The notes beneath the pieces are model-generated. The model was given only the letters and a program-made list of their open reading frames with translations, was not told the DNA's origin and did not search any database. Made by a program: the position numbers and the translations under genes. From Bacilli bacterium (GTDB taxonomy: Bacteria > Bacillota_I > Bacilli_A > RF39 > UBA660): a DNA stretch of 64,000 nucleotides. Below, piece after piece: positions 50,693 through 59,185 of the stretch (position 1 is its first letter; each line of letters opens with the position of its first letter). The DNA lies in contig JAFQSD010000002.1 of NCBI GenBank assembly GCA_017409785.1, forward strand, positions 288,597 through 352,596, read 5' to 3'.

Positions 50693-51252
50693 CTCTTATA
50701 AAATTGATATAATTCATAGAATAAAGTAATCAATAACCAACCAAAAAATAATAGATTACTAATCTGAACAATAGATAAAATTATATCATTTTGATATAAA
50801 CTAACTGTATCATAAATATCAACACCACTATAAACACATAGTACTATAAATGACATAAATAAAAAATATAAAATTGAAAAGCATACATAATTAATTATCC
50901 TTTTCACGTCACTCATCTTTTTACTGAATAAAGTTTTAATCATTAAACCAGTTATAAAAACAAAAATTAAGAAATAAGCAAAAGTAGAAGGAAAATAAAT
51001 ATAATTAAGTATTGTTTTTACAAAACCATTTATACATAATTGCACATAGTCACTATAACTAAGTAGTATTCCTAAGGCAAAACCTATATAAACTCCAATA
51101 GCAGCAAAATTAATATATTTATTTTTTAATTTTACATTTATTAATAAAATACATAATAAAAGAAGGCTCATTATGAACATACCTATAGGTAAGAAAGAGG
51201 AAAACATGTATTTAAAAACTGTTCCAAATTTCTCAAACAAAGACATATTCAT
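50680..51252 (-). CDS. Multi-pass membrane protein in the sortase operon
   Basis: 190 residues with about five membrane helices and almost no soluble domain (GMFIMSLLLLCILLI, FAAIGVYIGFALGILL, FAYFLIFVFITGLMI, FSILYFLFMSFIVLCVY, LLFFGWLLITLFY). No family recognised. It lies 12 bp downstream of the sortase gene with AGGAGGTG before ATG, so it belongs to the adhesin-sortase operon and may help localise or assemble the sortase complex. That role is inferred from position alone. Confidence 0.65.
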   Translation of the reverse strand: MNMSLFEKFGTVFKYMFSSFLPIGMFIMSLLLLCILLINVKLKNKYINFAAIGVYIGFALGILLSYSDYVQLCINGFVKTILNYIYFPSTFAYFLIFVFITGLMIKTLFSKKMSDVKRIINYVCFSILYFLFMSFIVLCVYSGVDIYDTVSLYQNDIILSIVQISNLLFFGWLLITLFYELYQFYKRKFD

Positions 51253-51263
51253 AGTATCACCTC

Positions 51264-51932
51264 CTAAACTAATTCTAAAATATATACAGTTTGTGATTTA
51301 TCATTATTTTTAGTACAAGTAATAAGCGTAAGCGTTGTTTTATCATAACTTCTAACTATCTTTACTCTTCCTGTTTTAGGAACATCATAAATATTTACAA
51401 TTTGATATGTATACTTATTACCATTGTATGTAACATACGCCTTATCACCTATTTTTAAAATATATAAATAAGCAAAATATGATACTGCAGCATCACCTGA
51501 ATGTGCCATTAATATTAAATTACCATTAACAACATCAGGCATATTAGAACCTTCAACTAAAGTAACATTATACTGAATATCATTATATTTAGAATCAAGA
51601 TTATAAAACCCTCTTTTTAATCCAACTTTTGGTATTTCTAAAACACCCAAATATTTACTATAATCAATTACTGGTGCTTGCACCACTTGCTTATTATCTT
51701 CTGGAAGATTATTCGTTATCGGAACATCAGTTGTTGCCTCTTCATCATCAGCAACAACAAGTCCCGCATTAAGTTTTAAATCCATATCTGTAAAAACATC
51801 ATCTTTCATTCTTCCAAGATATTCAAAACTAAGAGTACATATTCCAACAAATACAAGTAAAGAACCAAGTAATAATATTTGGCTCTTTTTTATCTTTTTT
51901 CTATTCACTTGTTTTTGGTTTTGCATTTGCAT
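51264..51932 (-). CDS. Sortase paired with the thioester surface protein
   Basis: 222 residues. An N-terminal membrane helix (about 16-36) precedes a sortase domain. IPKVGLKRGFYNLDSKYND is typical of small class D-like enzymes; catalytic His is in LILMAHSG and Cys in LTLITCTKNN. The catalytic Arg, normally 7-9 residues after Cys, is not visible: the sequence reads CTKNNDKSQTVYI. It overlaps the 3' end of the TQXA protein gene by about 32 bp, so the two are coupled and that protein is its likely substrate. The start is uncertain; ATG 51932 is used. Confidence 0.85.
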   Translation of the reverse strand: MQMQNQKQVNRKKIKKSQILLLGSLLVFVGICTLSFEYLGRMKDDVFTDMDLKLNAGLVVADDEEATTDVPITNNLPEDNKQVVQAPVIDYSKYLGVLEIPKVGLKRGFYNLDSKYNDIQYNVTLVEGSNMPDVVNGNLILMAHSGDAAVSYFAYLYILKIGDKAYVTYNGNKYTYQIVNIYDVPKTGRVKIVRSYDKTTLTLITCTKNNDKSQTVYILELV

Positions 51933-53136
51933 AAACAATACCTACACCACTTAGTAAAAGTATTAATCCCATAAAGTAAATAGTTTGTGCAACACCCATT
52001 CCTGTATCTGGAATTTTTGGTGTGTAATCAAGTTGGATATCTAACGGACCACTAATTTCTTTATTAACAATTTTTACATTTGCAACTTTTTGATATGTAC
52101 CAGAAACATATTTATTAGCACCATATACATCAAACTTACCATTAATAGATAATTCAATCTTTTTAGATTTATCAGTAACTTTATCAACTGGTATTCTTAC
52201 ATAGAATTTTGAAGTTGGTGACATATTTGTAATATCATCATATACATTTCCACTTTCATCAACTAAAATTGTTCCCTCAGGAGCATTTACTAAGTTTACT
52301 GAATACCCCTTATATGTACTAACAGAATTTTCTTTATAATTAACACTTACTAAATCAGTTTGATAATACTTATTATCATTAGTAATTGAAATATTTTTTC
52401 CATATTCAGGAACAGCACTTGCATCTTGTTCATTCTTTACTTCTTTAGATTTAGCAATTAATTCATTTATCTTATAAAGTTCATATAATGGAGTTGTACT
52501 ATCTACAACATATTCAACATTACTACCTGAACCTCTATATAATTTATTAACTTTTCTAACATTATCAGCAAATTTCTTAGGATTAGCAGTTGGCACACTA
52601 TTAAGTGTTTGATTCTTTGGATCACCAGTTTCATATAAATATGTCCAAATTGCTGATTGAGTTAACCATACTTGTACATTTTCAGGTAAATCATTTCCAG
52701 AAGCATCTTTAAAACTTACATTTGGATACATCTTAGACATCAAATACATTAATCCCTTATCTGTAATTTCTTCACCTGGTGTATATTCTTTATCAACTAC
52801 ATAAGTAACATCATACTCAATACAGAAAATAGGAATTCCCTCATCTTTAGTATAAAATCCTAAAATAGGTAAAATTCCATCAACACCTTCTACTGTCGAA
52901 CCAGTAAGTTTAGATACTGTTTCATCTCCTTGTGCTGAAATAAATTTTTCAGGAAGTGCAGCTGTAGGATCAATTGCAAAAGATATTTGATTAAGTCCAA
53001 ATACCATTAATCCAATAATTCCAACAAATGCTACAACAACAAGCGCAGTCATTGAACCTTTATCATTTAATAATCGTTTCAATAAAGATTGTTTTTTTGG
53101 ACTCTTACTTTCAGAATCCATATAGATTTTCTCCAT
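51901..53136 (-). CDS. Thioester-domain (TQXA) surface protein with IPDTG sorting signal
   Basis: 411 residues. A long signal region (hydrophobic about 30-53) is followed by a thioester domain: Cys105 in PIFCIEYD and Gln160 in WLTQSAIWTY are the two residues that form the internal thioester in TQXA domains of Gram-positive adhesins. A central region with VWLTQ and YLYETG and a ~100-residue Ig-like domain follow. The C-terminus has IPDTG (375-379), a hydrophobic helix and a short charged tail: a sortase signal in which Leu is replaced by Ile. It is the likely substrate of the adjacent sortase. The start could be 53136 or ATG 53121, the latter with a better ribosome-binding site (GGAG). Confidence 0.87.
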   Translation of the reverse strand: MEKIYMDSESKSPKKQSLLKRLLNDKGSMTALVVVAFVGIIGLMVFGLNQISFAIDPTAALPEKFISAQGDETVSKLTGSTVEGVDGILPILGFYTKDEGIPIFCIEYDVTYVVDKEYTPGEEITDKGLMYLMSKMYPNVSFKDASGNDLPENVQVWLTQSAIWTYLYETGDPKNQTLNSVPTANPKKFADNVRKVNKLYRGSGSNVEYVVDSTTPLYELYKINELIAKSKEVKNEQDASAVPEYGKNISITNDNKYYQTDLVSVNYKENSVSTYKGYSVNLVNAPEGTILVDESGNVYDDITNMSPTSKFYVRIPVDKVTDKSKKIELSINGKFDVYGANKYVSGTYQKVANVKIVNKEISGPLDIQLDYTPKIPDTGMGVAQTIYFMGLILLLSGVGIVYANAKPKTSE

Positions 53137-53175
53137 TAAAAATCCCCTACCTTTACAAATTTATTATAACATACT

Positions 53176-54405
53176 TTATTCACCAATTGTAAAAATCGTT
53201 TCAATATTATCTAAATCAATTTTTTCATTAACGTAAAGCGTTGCTAAAACATCGCCTTTCTTTACTTCATCACCAACTAATTTTTCTAACTTTATTCCAA
53301 CAGTATGATCAATTTTATCTTCTTTAGTCTTTCTTCCTGCTCCAAGTTCAATTGATAATTTTCCTACTGCTAAAGCATCAATTTTCTTAACAGTACCATC
53401 AATTTCTGCTCTAATTTTTTGTTTTTTAGAAGATACCTTTAGTTTTTCAAGATTTCCACCTTGAGCTTTAACTAATTCTAAGAATTTTTCATAAGCTCTT
53501 CCTTTATTTAAACTTTCTAATACTAGAATTTTCGCATCTTGTTTAGAAATTTCTTTACCCATACTTACCATTTCAGTTGCTAAATCAATACATAAATCAG
53601 AAAGTACTGTACCATACTGTCTTCCTTTTAATATTTCAATAGCTTCTAAAACTTCTAAACTATTTCCAGTACAATATCCAAGTGGTGTATTCATATCACT
53701 TATAACTGTTCTAACTTCTCTTTGATAAAATCCACCAATCTTAACCATTAACTCTGATAGTTTCTTTGCTTCTTCTCTATTCTTTAATAAAGCACCTTTA
53801 CCTACTTTAATATCAATTAAAATTTTATCTGCACCACCAGCAATCTTTTTACTCATGATACTAGATGCTACAAGTGGTATAGATGAAACAGTTGCAGTTA
53901 CATCACGAAGTGCATAAATAACTTTATCAATTGGAGTTAAATTTGCAGTTTGTGAAGAAATACTAACTCCAATCTTTTTTAATTGGCTTTTTACTTTTTC
54001 ATCAGTTAAGTTAACATTAAAACCTGGAATACTTTCTAACTTATCAATAGTACCACCAGTATACCCAAGTCCTCTTCCACTCATCTTAACAACAGGAACT
54101 CCACAACTTGCAACAATTGGTGCAATAACTAAAGTAGTTTTATCCCCAATTCCACCAGTAGAATGTTTATCAACAATAATACCAGCTTCCTCAAAGTTCA
54201 ATATATCTCCACTATCAATAAATATTTTAGTAAGAGCAAATATTTCATCATCACTCATACCATTAATACAAATAGCCATTAATAATGCAGACATTTGATA
54301 GTCTTTAACAGTACCATTTAAATATCCATTAAATATAAAATCTAATTCTTGATAACTTAGTTCTTTACCAATTCTTTTTTTATTTAGAATATCAACAACT
54401 ACCAT
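53176..54405 (-). CDS. pdp: Pyrimidine-nucleoside phosphorylase
   Basis: 409 residues. It has DKHSTGGIGDKTTLVIAPIVAS, the KMSGRGLGYTGGTIDKLESIPG signature, and a C-terminal Gly-rich lobe (GAGRKTKEDKIDHTVGI). It cleaves thymidine and uridine with phosphate, salvaging bases and deoxyribose 1-phosphate, the counterpart to the reductases at the other end of the window. Length is slightly short of Bacillus Pdp (~433). AAGGTG lies upstream of ATG. No deoCD genes are adjacent. Confidence 0.94.
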   Translation of the reverse strand: MVVVDILNKKRIGKELSYQELDFIFNGYLNGTVKDYQMSALLMAICINGMSDDEIFALTKIFIDSGDILNFEEAGIIVDKHSTGGIGDKTTLVIAPIVASCGVPVVKMSGRGLGYTGGTIDKLESIPGFNVNLTDEKVKSQLKKIGVSISSQTANLTPIDKVIYALRDVTATVSSIPLVASSIMSKKIAGGADKILIDIKVGKGALLKNREEAKKLSELMVKIGGFYQREVRTVISDMNTPLGYCTGNSLEVLEAIEILKGRQYGTVLSDLCIDLATEMVSMGKEISKQDAKILVLESLNKGRAYEKFLELVKAQGGNLEKLKVSSKKQKIRAEIDGTVKKIDALAVGKLSIELGAGRKTKEDKIDHTVGIKLEKLVGDEVKKGDVLATLYVNEKIDLDNIETIFTIGE

Positions 54406-54459
54406 TTATAACACCTTCTATTCTATACTAAGTTAAATATAACATAAATACACAAAAAA

Positions 54460-54482
54460 AACAATCAGTCGCCCGATTGTTA
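54460..54482 (-). terminator. Terminator upstream of pdp
   Basis: AACAATC...GATTGTT stem followed by T8 on the minus strand, ending the 54486 transcript. Confidence 0.65.
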
Positions 54483-54485
54483 TAA

Positions 54486-54737
54486 TTACTTTTTCTTACT
54501 TTTCTTCATCTTTTTATTTGTACCTACAATTAATATTATTGGACATCCAAATAATACTACTAATATTGGCACTGCAATACGTAATAAAGATAAAACAACA
54601 TATGCACCAGATGTTTCCGGAATAGATAAAGATATTGTTATTAATGTTAATATTACCCACCATAAGAATAGATATAAAAATAAAATTCCTATAGATTTAC
54701 CTACACTAACCTCTTTCTTTTCCTTTTTATTAGCCAT
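54486..54737 (-). CDS. Small two-helix membrane protein
   Basis: 83 residues. A Lys/Glu-rich start (MANKKEKKEVS) precedes two membrane helices (about 14-37, GILFLYLFLWWVILTLITI; about 47-70, LLRIAVPILVVLFGCPIILIV), then a Lys-rich end. No family recognised. The start at 54737 has GGAGGTG upstream; an earlier in-frame codon at 54773 lacks one. Confidence 0.6.
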   Translation of the reverse strand: MANKKEKKEVSVGKSIGILFLYLFLWWVILTLITISLSIPETSGAYVVLSLLRIAVPILVVLFGCPIILIVGTNKKMKKSKKK

Positions 54738-54784
54738 CAAGAAGCACCTCCTACTATACACATTATAACACACTTTTATTTTTT

Positions 54785-55351
54785 TTAAAGAATTTTGTTT
54801 TCAGATACAGCATTAAGTCTTTCATCAAGACTATCAGTAAAATTAGCTTCATCACTATTAACAATAATCCAATCCATAGATTCAGCAAACATTAATATAT
54901 CTGAAAGTTTATCATCAAAATCTTCATCAACTTCACTACCTGGTTGTGCACGCAATTCTTTAATTTCATCAAGTGGCATACAAATTCCCACAACTCTATC
55001 TAATGGAATTTCTCCATCGCTTCGCCATTCATCTACTAAGTCAGTAAAAGCCGCACTATTTTCATCTTCTAAATCATGATAAAAACCTGTCTTTTCCGCA
55101 ACAACATCAGGAGAAACTATAAAAGAAAACGAATGATTTATCCAGCCATCATATGCTGTTCCCATACTTCCACTGCCAACATAACTATATTCATCATTTT
55201 TCTTATATAAACATACATGTTCATATTCATCGCCTGTATATCCAACAGCTCCTCTAGACTTTATAACACCAGTATCCATAATTGTCAGCATAGCATCTAA
55301 AGTATCTCCATTAATTCCATTACCAATACCATGATAAAAATATCTTTCCAT
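54785..55351 (-). CDS. Hypothetical protein, possibly ADP-ribosyltransferase-like fold
   Basis: 188 residues. The opening ERYFYHGIGNGINGD followed by MLTIMDTGVIKSRG resembles the 'YHGT...L..I...G.i' opening of small ADP-ribosyltransferase-like folds, and ends with a Glu-rich region, but no catalytic pattern is certain. It is soluble and acidic, and 8 bp from the methyltransferase gene, so it forms a unit with 55360-57296. The fold suggestion is a weak guess; treat it as unknown. Confidence 0.55.
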   Translation of the reverse strand: MERYFYHGIGNGINGDTLDAMLTIMDTGVIKSRGAVGYTGDEYEHVCLYKKNDEYSYVGSGSMGTAYDGWINHSFSFIVSPDVVAEKTGFYHDLEDENSAAFTDLVDEWRSDGEIPLDRVVGICMPLDEIKELRAQPGSEVDEDFDDKLSDILMFAESMDWIIVNSDEANFTDSLDERLNAVSENKIL

Positions 55352-55359
55352 AATCTCAC

Positions 55360-55956
55360 CTAAACTTTTCTATAAAAATAATACTTCCAATGTTCATCGT
55401 GTGCTTTCATTTCTTCTACAAATTCAAACTTATTATTCATTTCTTTTTCTAATGAATCTTTCAAATATCCATAAACTTCTCGATCATATTCTTGATCATT
55501 AACATTTCTATAACTTGCTTCAAGTTTTCCTTCTTCACTTCTAACAACCATCGCCAAAATACCATCACTTGACAAGATATCATAAATTCTTTCAAAACAT
55601 AAACTTAACTTTTCTTGTGGAATATGAATAATAGATGCAATCGCAACTACACCATCAAACTTACCTAAATACGTTAAATCATTAAGCATATCATCACAAA
55701 CAAATTCTATATTTGGATTCAACTTCTTTGCAAGTTCTATACTCTTATCACTAAAATCAAGCCCAACTACTTCTAATCCTAACTCTTTCATTCTTCTAGT
55801 CTCATATCCAGAATTACATCCTAAATCTAAGACTTTTGCACCACTAGGTAAAAGTTCTACAACTTTTTCTAAAAAAGGTAACATTGTGGTATTTTCATAC
55901 CACTCATCTGTCCACATATCAACAGTGTCATTATAATAATCTTTTATACCTTTCAT
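55360..55956 (-). CDS. Class I SAM-dependent methyltransferase
   Basis: 198 residues. Motif I is VLDLGCNSGYETRRM, motif II VVGLDFSDKSIELAKK, then FVCDDMLNDL and FDGVVAIASIIHIPQE (methyltransferase 11/25 type). The substrate is unknown. It lies 14 bp downstream of the 444-residue unknown gene and 8 bp upstream of the ADP-ribosyltransferase-like gene, so it may modify a product of this cluster. Confidence 0.9.
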   Translation of the reverse strand: MKGIKDYYNDTVDMWTDEWYENTTMLPFLEKVVELLPSGAKVLDLGCNSGYETRRMKELGLEVVGLDFSDKSIELAKKLNPNIEFVCDDMLNDLTYLGKFDGVVAIASIIHIPQEKLSLCFERIYDILSSDGILAMVVRSEEGKLEASYRNVNDQEYDREVYGYLKDSLEKEMNNKFEFVEEMKAHDEHWKYYFYRKV

Positions 55957-55970
55957 AATTCCACCTATAA

Positions 55971-57296
55971 TTATTTCTTTCCACTACCTTTTGGTTCATC
56001 ACCATCAGTATTAGTTTTTTTATTTCCCATCGCAATACTAATTACGCGAGTTCTTAATTCATTTTCCCACTCAGGGCATTGAACACTTGGCATAGTCATC
56101 CCTTGCATACTAGGATCCGCAAAATGACTAATATATTTCATTCCTTCTGCTGATGGTGAAATTCCTTCAAACAATTCTTCACCAACATCATAACCATGTT
56201 TCTCTAATATAGGTAATACAAATTCCTTATATTGTTCAACTGATACATTTAAAAGTCCCGGAGTAGCATAAGCACCACATGTACTTACTAAAAACATCAT
56301 TATTTCTACTGGCATATCAATATTATTTTCTCTATTATACTCAATTAAATTTAAAATAGCTTCATATTCTCTCTTCCACATTCTTCTAGCCATATATTTA
56401 GATTCAGAATGTAGTTGCGAACCAAATTGACCATCAAGTACAGGATAATCTCTTTCAGTCATTAATTCATTTAAACAAACATTATCACTGTTTGCAGAAC
56501 TATACTCAAAATTACGACCCCATCCATAAGTACCATATTCTTCAACTTTTCTTCCAGAATATAAAATCATATTTTCAATAGCTTGATTTAAAGTAATACC
56601 ATCATATTCAATTATCATTGCCTTAGGATTTAACTCTTGCATTTTTTCTCTTTGTCCTAATGGACAAAATAAGATATAGTCATCTCCTAATTCAGCATTA
56701 CCATCAACATAAGTATCTTCACTTTTAACATCTAAAATCTTTGTTTTATCTAATTTATCAAGTCCTATCATAACAGCATACTCATAACTATCCCAATCAT
56801 TTCCTACATCATGGTTTTGAACCGGACAATTTAAAGTAAAATGAATTGTATCATTACCACTTGGATAAGTAACTACATGACTTCTTCCAGTAGAAGGATC
56901 TGTAAATATAACTTCTCCAACATCTCCATTATTTTCTCTAGTTAAAATAGTATCTCCAACAGGTGGAATAACTGTTTTATGAACTGCCACTAAATCAGAA
57001 ACACTTTTAAAAGGATATTGTTCATTACAAGCATTAGGCATATCAGGTCCTAAAACAATCGCAGTATCATAAGGATTTAAAACAAGTGAAATTTTTCCTT
57101 CTTTGGCTAAAGTCATTAACTCAGAAACTATTTTTTTACTTAAAATTATTCTACCTGGATATTGTTCATTAAATGCCTCACTAATAAATTGATTATATTC
57201 ATCAATTACTTTTTGTTTTTCTTGAGGACTAACAAGTGGTGAATTAATAATATCATCTACTTTTCTACGTTTATAGTCTAAATATTCTTTTATCAT
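55971..57296 (-). CDS. Large hypothetical protein at head of an unknown cluster
   Basis: 441 residues, unrecognised. A helical N-terminus (about 1-45) is followed by a mixed domain. No Cys clusters, signal peptide or membrane segments are present. It ends in a Lys/Gly-rich tail EPKGSGKK like that of the 50060 protein. Several hydrophilic stretches suggest a soluble cytoplasmic or secreted effector-like protein. The start at 57296 has AGAGG 8 nt upstream. It is probably first in an operon with the methyltransferase and the 188-residue protein. Confidence 0.6.
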   Translation of the reverse strand: MIKEYLDYKRRKVDDIINSPLVSPQEKQKVIDEYNQFISEAFNEQYPGRIILSKKIVSELMTLAKEGKISLVLNPYDTAIVLGPDMPNACNEQYPFKSVSDLVAVHKTVIPPVGDTILTRENNGDVGEVIFTDPSTGRSHVVTYPSGNDTIHFTLNCPVQNHDVGNDWDSYEYAVMIGLDKLDKTKILDVKSEDTYVDGNAELGDDYILFCPLGQREKMQELNPKAMIIEYDGITLNQAIENMILYSGRKVEEYGTYGWGRNFEYSSANSDNVCLNELMTERDYPVLDGQFGSQLHSESKYMARRMWKREYEAILNLIEYNRENNIDMPVEIMMFLVSTCGAYATPGLLNVSVEQYKEFVLPILEKHGYDVGEELFEGISPSAEGMKYISHFADPSMQGMTMPSVQCPEWENELRTRVISIAMGNKKTNTDGDEPKGSGKK

Positions 57297-57352
57297 ATTC
57301 TCCACCTCTACTATAAAAAGTATATCACAGAATAAAATAAAAGAAAAAGGGA

Positions 57353-57694
57353 TTATTCATCCTCTTTTTCTTCTGGGTGTTTATTAGATAAAAATGTTAC
57401 TTTTTCGGCAATAATTTCCATTAAATATTCAGTTTTTCCTTCTTTTTCAACAGTTCTAGATTGAACTCTTCCCTTTACTCCAACAATATCTCCTTTCTCG
57501 CAATATTCTTTAGTATTCTCCGCAATACTATCAAACGCTACACAGTCAATGAAATCAGTATCGTAACCACCTTCCATATTCTTAAAACTTCTAGGAATTG
57601 CTAACGAAATAGTCGCAACCTTTACCCCTTTATCTGATTTATTAACTGTAATATTACGTGTCAATCTTCCAACTAATATAATCTGATTAAGTAT
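57353..57694 (-). CDS. ssb: Single-stranded DNA-binding protein, apparent AUA start
   Basis: 113 residues if initiated at ATA 57694. Reading from there gives (M)LNQIILVGRLTRNITVNKSD, exactly the usual SSB opening, with a perfect AAAGGAGGTGAT ribosome-binding site about 6 nt upstream. No in-frame ATG, GTG or TTG lies between them. The first conventional start is TTG 57664, inside the conserved GRLTRN strand and without a proper site; it would delete the first beta strand. So AUA initiation is likely. The OB fold is complete (DFIDCVAFDSIAENTKEY, VKGRVQSRTVEK). The C-terminus is acidic (PEEKEDE) but lacks the DDxPF tip, so this may be a secondary SSB. Confidence 0.8.
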   Translation of the reverse strand: MLNQIILVGRLTRNITVNKSDKGVKVATISLAIPRSFKNMEGGYDTDFIDCVAFDSIAENTKEYCEKGDIVGVKGRVQSRTVEKEGKTEYLMEIIAEKVTFLSNKHPEEKEDE

Positions 57695-57717
57695 ATTATC
57701 ACCTCCTTTCGAGAGGT

Positions 57718-57746
57718 ATAATACTTTAACTAAAAAACTTAATCAA
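57718..57746 (-). promoter_or_regulatory. Promoter of ssb
   Basis: TTGATT (57741-57746) and TATTAT (57718-57723) are 17 bp apart on the minus strand, about 25 bp upstream of the ssb start. Confidence 0.65.
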
Positions 57747-57782
57747 ATGACCAAAATTTAACTTTTATTAAACAATCAATAT

Positions 57783-57821
57783 AAAAAAATGAAATCTTCT
57801 AACAGAAAATTTCATTTTTAA
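57783..57821 (-). terminator. Terminator after the suf operon
   Basis: AAAATGAAAT...ATTTCATTTT stem and T7 on the minus strand, about 37 bp after sufB. Confidence 0.75.
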
Positions 57822-57857
57822 TATCATAATAACTCGAATAAACAAGTTTACTACTTT

Positions 57858-59171
57858 TTATAAATTTCTTTTAATTAATTGATTTAACTCAACTGCGTAT
57901 TCCATAGGAAGTTCTTCTCTAAACTTCTCTAAAAATCCAAGTACTATTAATTCCATAGCTCTTTCACGTGTAATACCACGACTCATTAAATAAAATAAAT
58001 TGTCTTCACTAATCTTAGAAACAGTTGCTTCATGTTCAATATTACTACTTATGTTATAACAAGAATTAATTGGAATTGTATCACTCTTAGATTTCTCATC
58101 AAGTATTAAAGTATCACATTTTACATTAGCAACACTATTAGTTGCTTCTGTATCTATATATACTTTTCCTCTATAAGTAGCATTACCACCATTTCTAGCA
58201 ATACTTTTAGATATAATATTACTCTTTGTATTCTTACCTAAATGTATCATTCTAGCACCACTATCTTGTTCTTGTCCACTTGATGCAACAGATATTGTAA
58301 TACATGTTCCTTCTGAATTATCACCTTTTAATATACAACAAGGATATTTCATAGTAACTTTACTACCAATATTACCATCTATCCATTCCATAGTACCATT
58401 CTCATCAACCATTGCTCTTTTAGTAACTAAATTATATACATTATTAGCCCAATTTTGAATAGTTGAATAACGACAATTGCTATTCTTACCAACATAGATC
58501 TCAACAACAGCCGCATGTAATGATGATTCACTATAAGTAGGTGCTGTACATCCTTCTATATAATGTAAATCACTATTATCATCAACAATAATTAAGGTTC
58601 TTTCAAATTGTCCCATGTTCTTACTATTAATTCTAAAATAACTTTGAAGTGGTCTATCCAATTTAGTATTTTTAGGAACATAGATAAAACTACCTCCACT
58701 AAATACCGCTCCATTTAAAGCTGCAAATTTATTTTCATCATTTGTAACAATCTTCCCAAAATATTTTTCCACAAGTTCTGGGTATTCTCTCATTGCAACT
58801 TCTATTGAAGTAAATACAACTTTTTTCTTTTCAAGTTCTTCAAGCATACTATGGTAAATTACTTCACTTTCATATTGAACTCCCATTCCACCTAAATGCT
58901 TTTCACTTTCTAAAACCCCAAGTTCATCAAGTTCATCCACTACTGGTTTTAAAACACTATTCCAGTCATTCTTAATAGCATCATCTCTATCATTTGATTT
59001 ATAATAAACTATTTTTGAAAAATCAAGGTCAATATGAGGACCAAACTTAGGCATATCTATTTCATTAAAATTCTTATAACTTTTAAGTCTATAGTCTCTT
59101 ACCCAATCAGCCTCTTGCTTTTTATCAGATATTGCCTTAATTTTCTCCTCATCTAATCCAATTATTTCCAT
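57858..59171 (-). CDS. sufB: Fe-S cluster scaffold SufB
   Basis: 437 residues, the scaffold subunit of the SufBCD complex, where Fe-S clusters are built. Typical segments are SGGSFIYVPKNTKLDRPLQSYFRIN, ATYRGKVYIDTEATNSVANVKCDTLILDEKSKSDTIP, and the C-terminal NIEHEATVSKISEDNLFYLMSRGI. The Cys in NVKCD and those nearby are the usual cluster-transfer sites. Its N-terminus is shorter than in many SufB. It is last in sufC-D-S-U-orf-B. Confidence 0.96.
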   Translation of the reverse strand: MEIIGLDEEKIKAISDKKQEADWVRDYRLKSYKNFNEIDMPKFGPHIDLDFSKIVYYKSNDRDDAIKNDWNSVLKPVVDELDELGVLESEKHLGGMGVQYESEVIYHSMLEELEKKKVVFTSIEVAMREYPELVEKYFGKIVTNDENKFAALNGAVFSGGSFIYVPKNTKLDRPLQSYFRINSKNMGQFERTLIIVDDNSDLHYIEGCTAPTYSESSLHAAVVEIYVGKNSNCRYSTIQNWANNVYNLVTKRAMVDENGTMEWIDGNIGSKVTMKYPCCILKGDNSEGTCITISVASSGQEQDSGARMIHLGKNTKSNIISKSIARNGGNATYRGKVYIDTEATNSVANVKCDTLILDEKSKSDTIPINSCYNISSNIEHEATVSKISEDNLFYLMSRGITRERAMELIVLGFLEKFREELPMEYAVELNQLIKRNL

Positions 59172-59185
59172 ATAATCACCAATTT

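Noticed and set aside
57700-57720. Short ACCTC/GAGGT hairpin over the ssb ribosome-binding site
   Set aside because: The 5' arm lies at or just before the expected transcription start from the promoter at 57718-57746, so it is probably not in the message.
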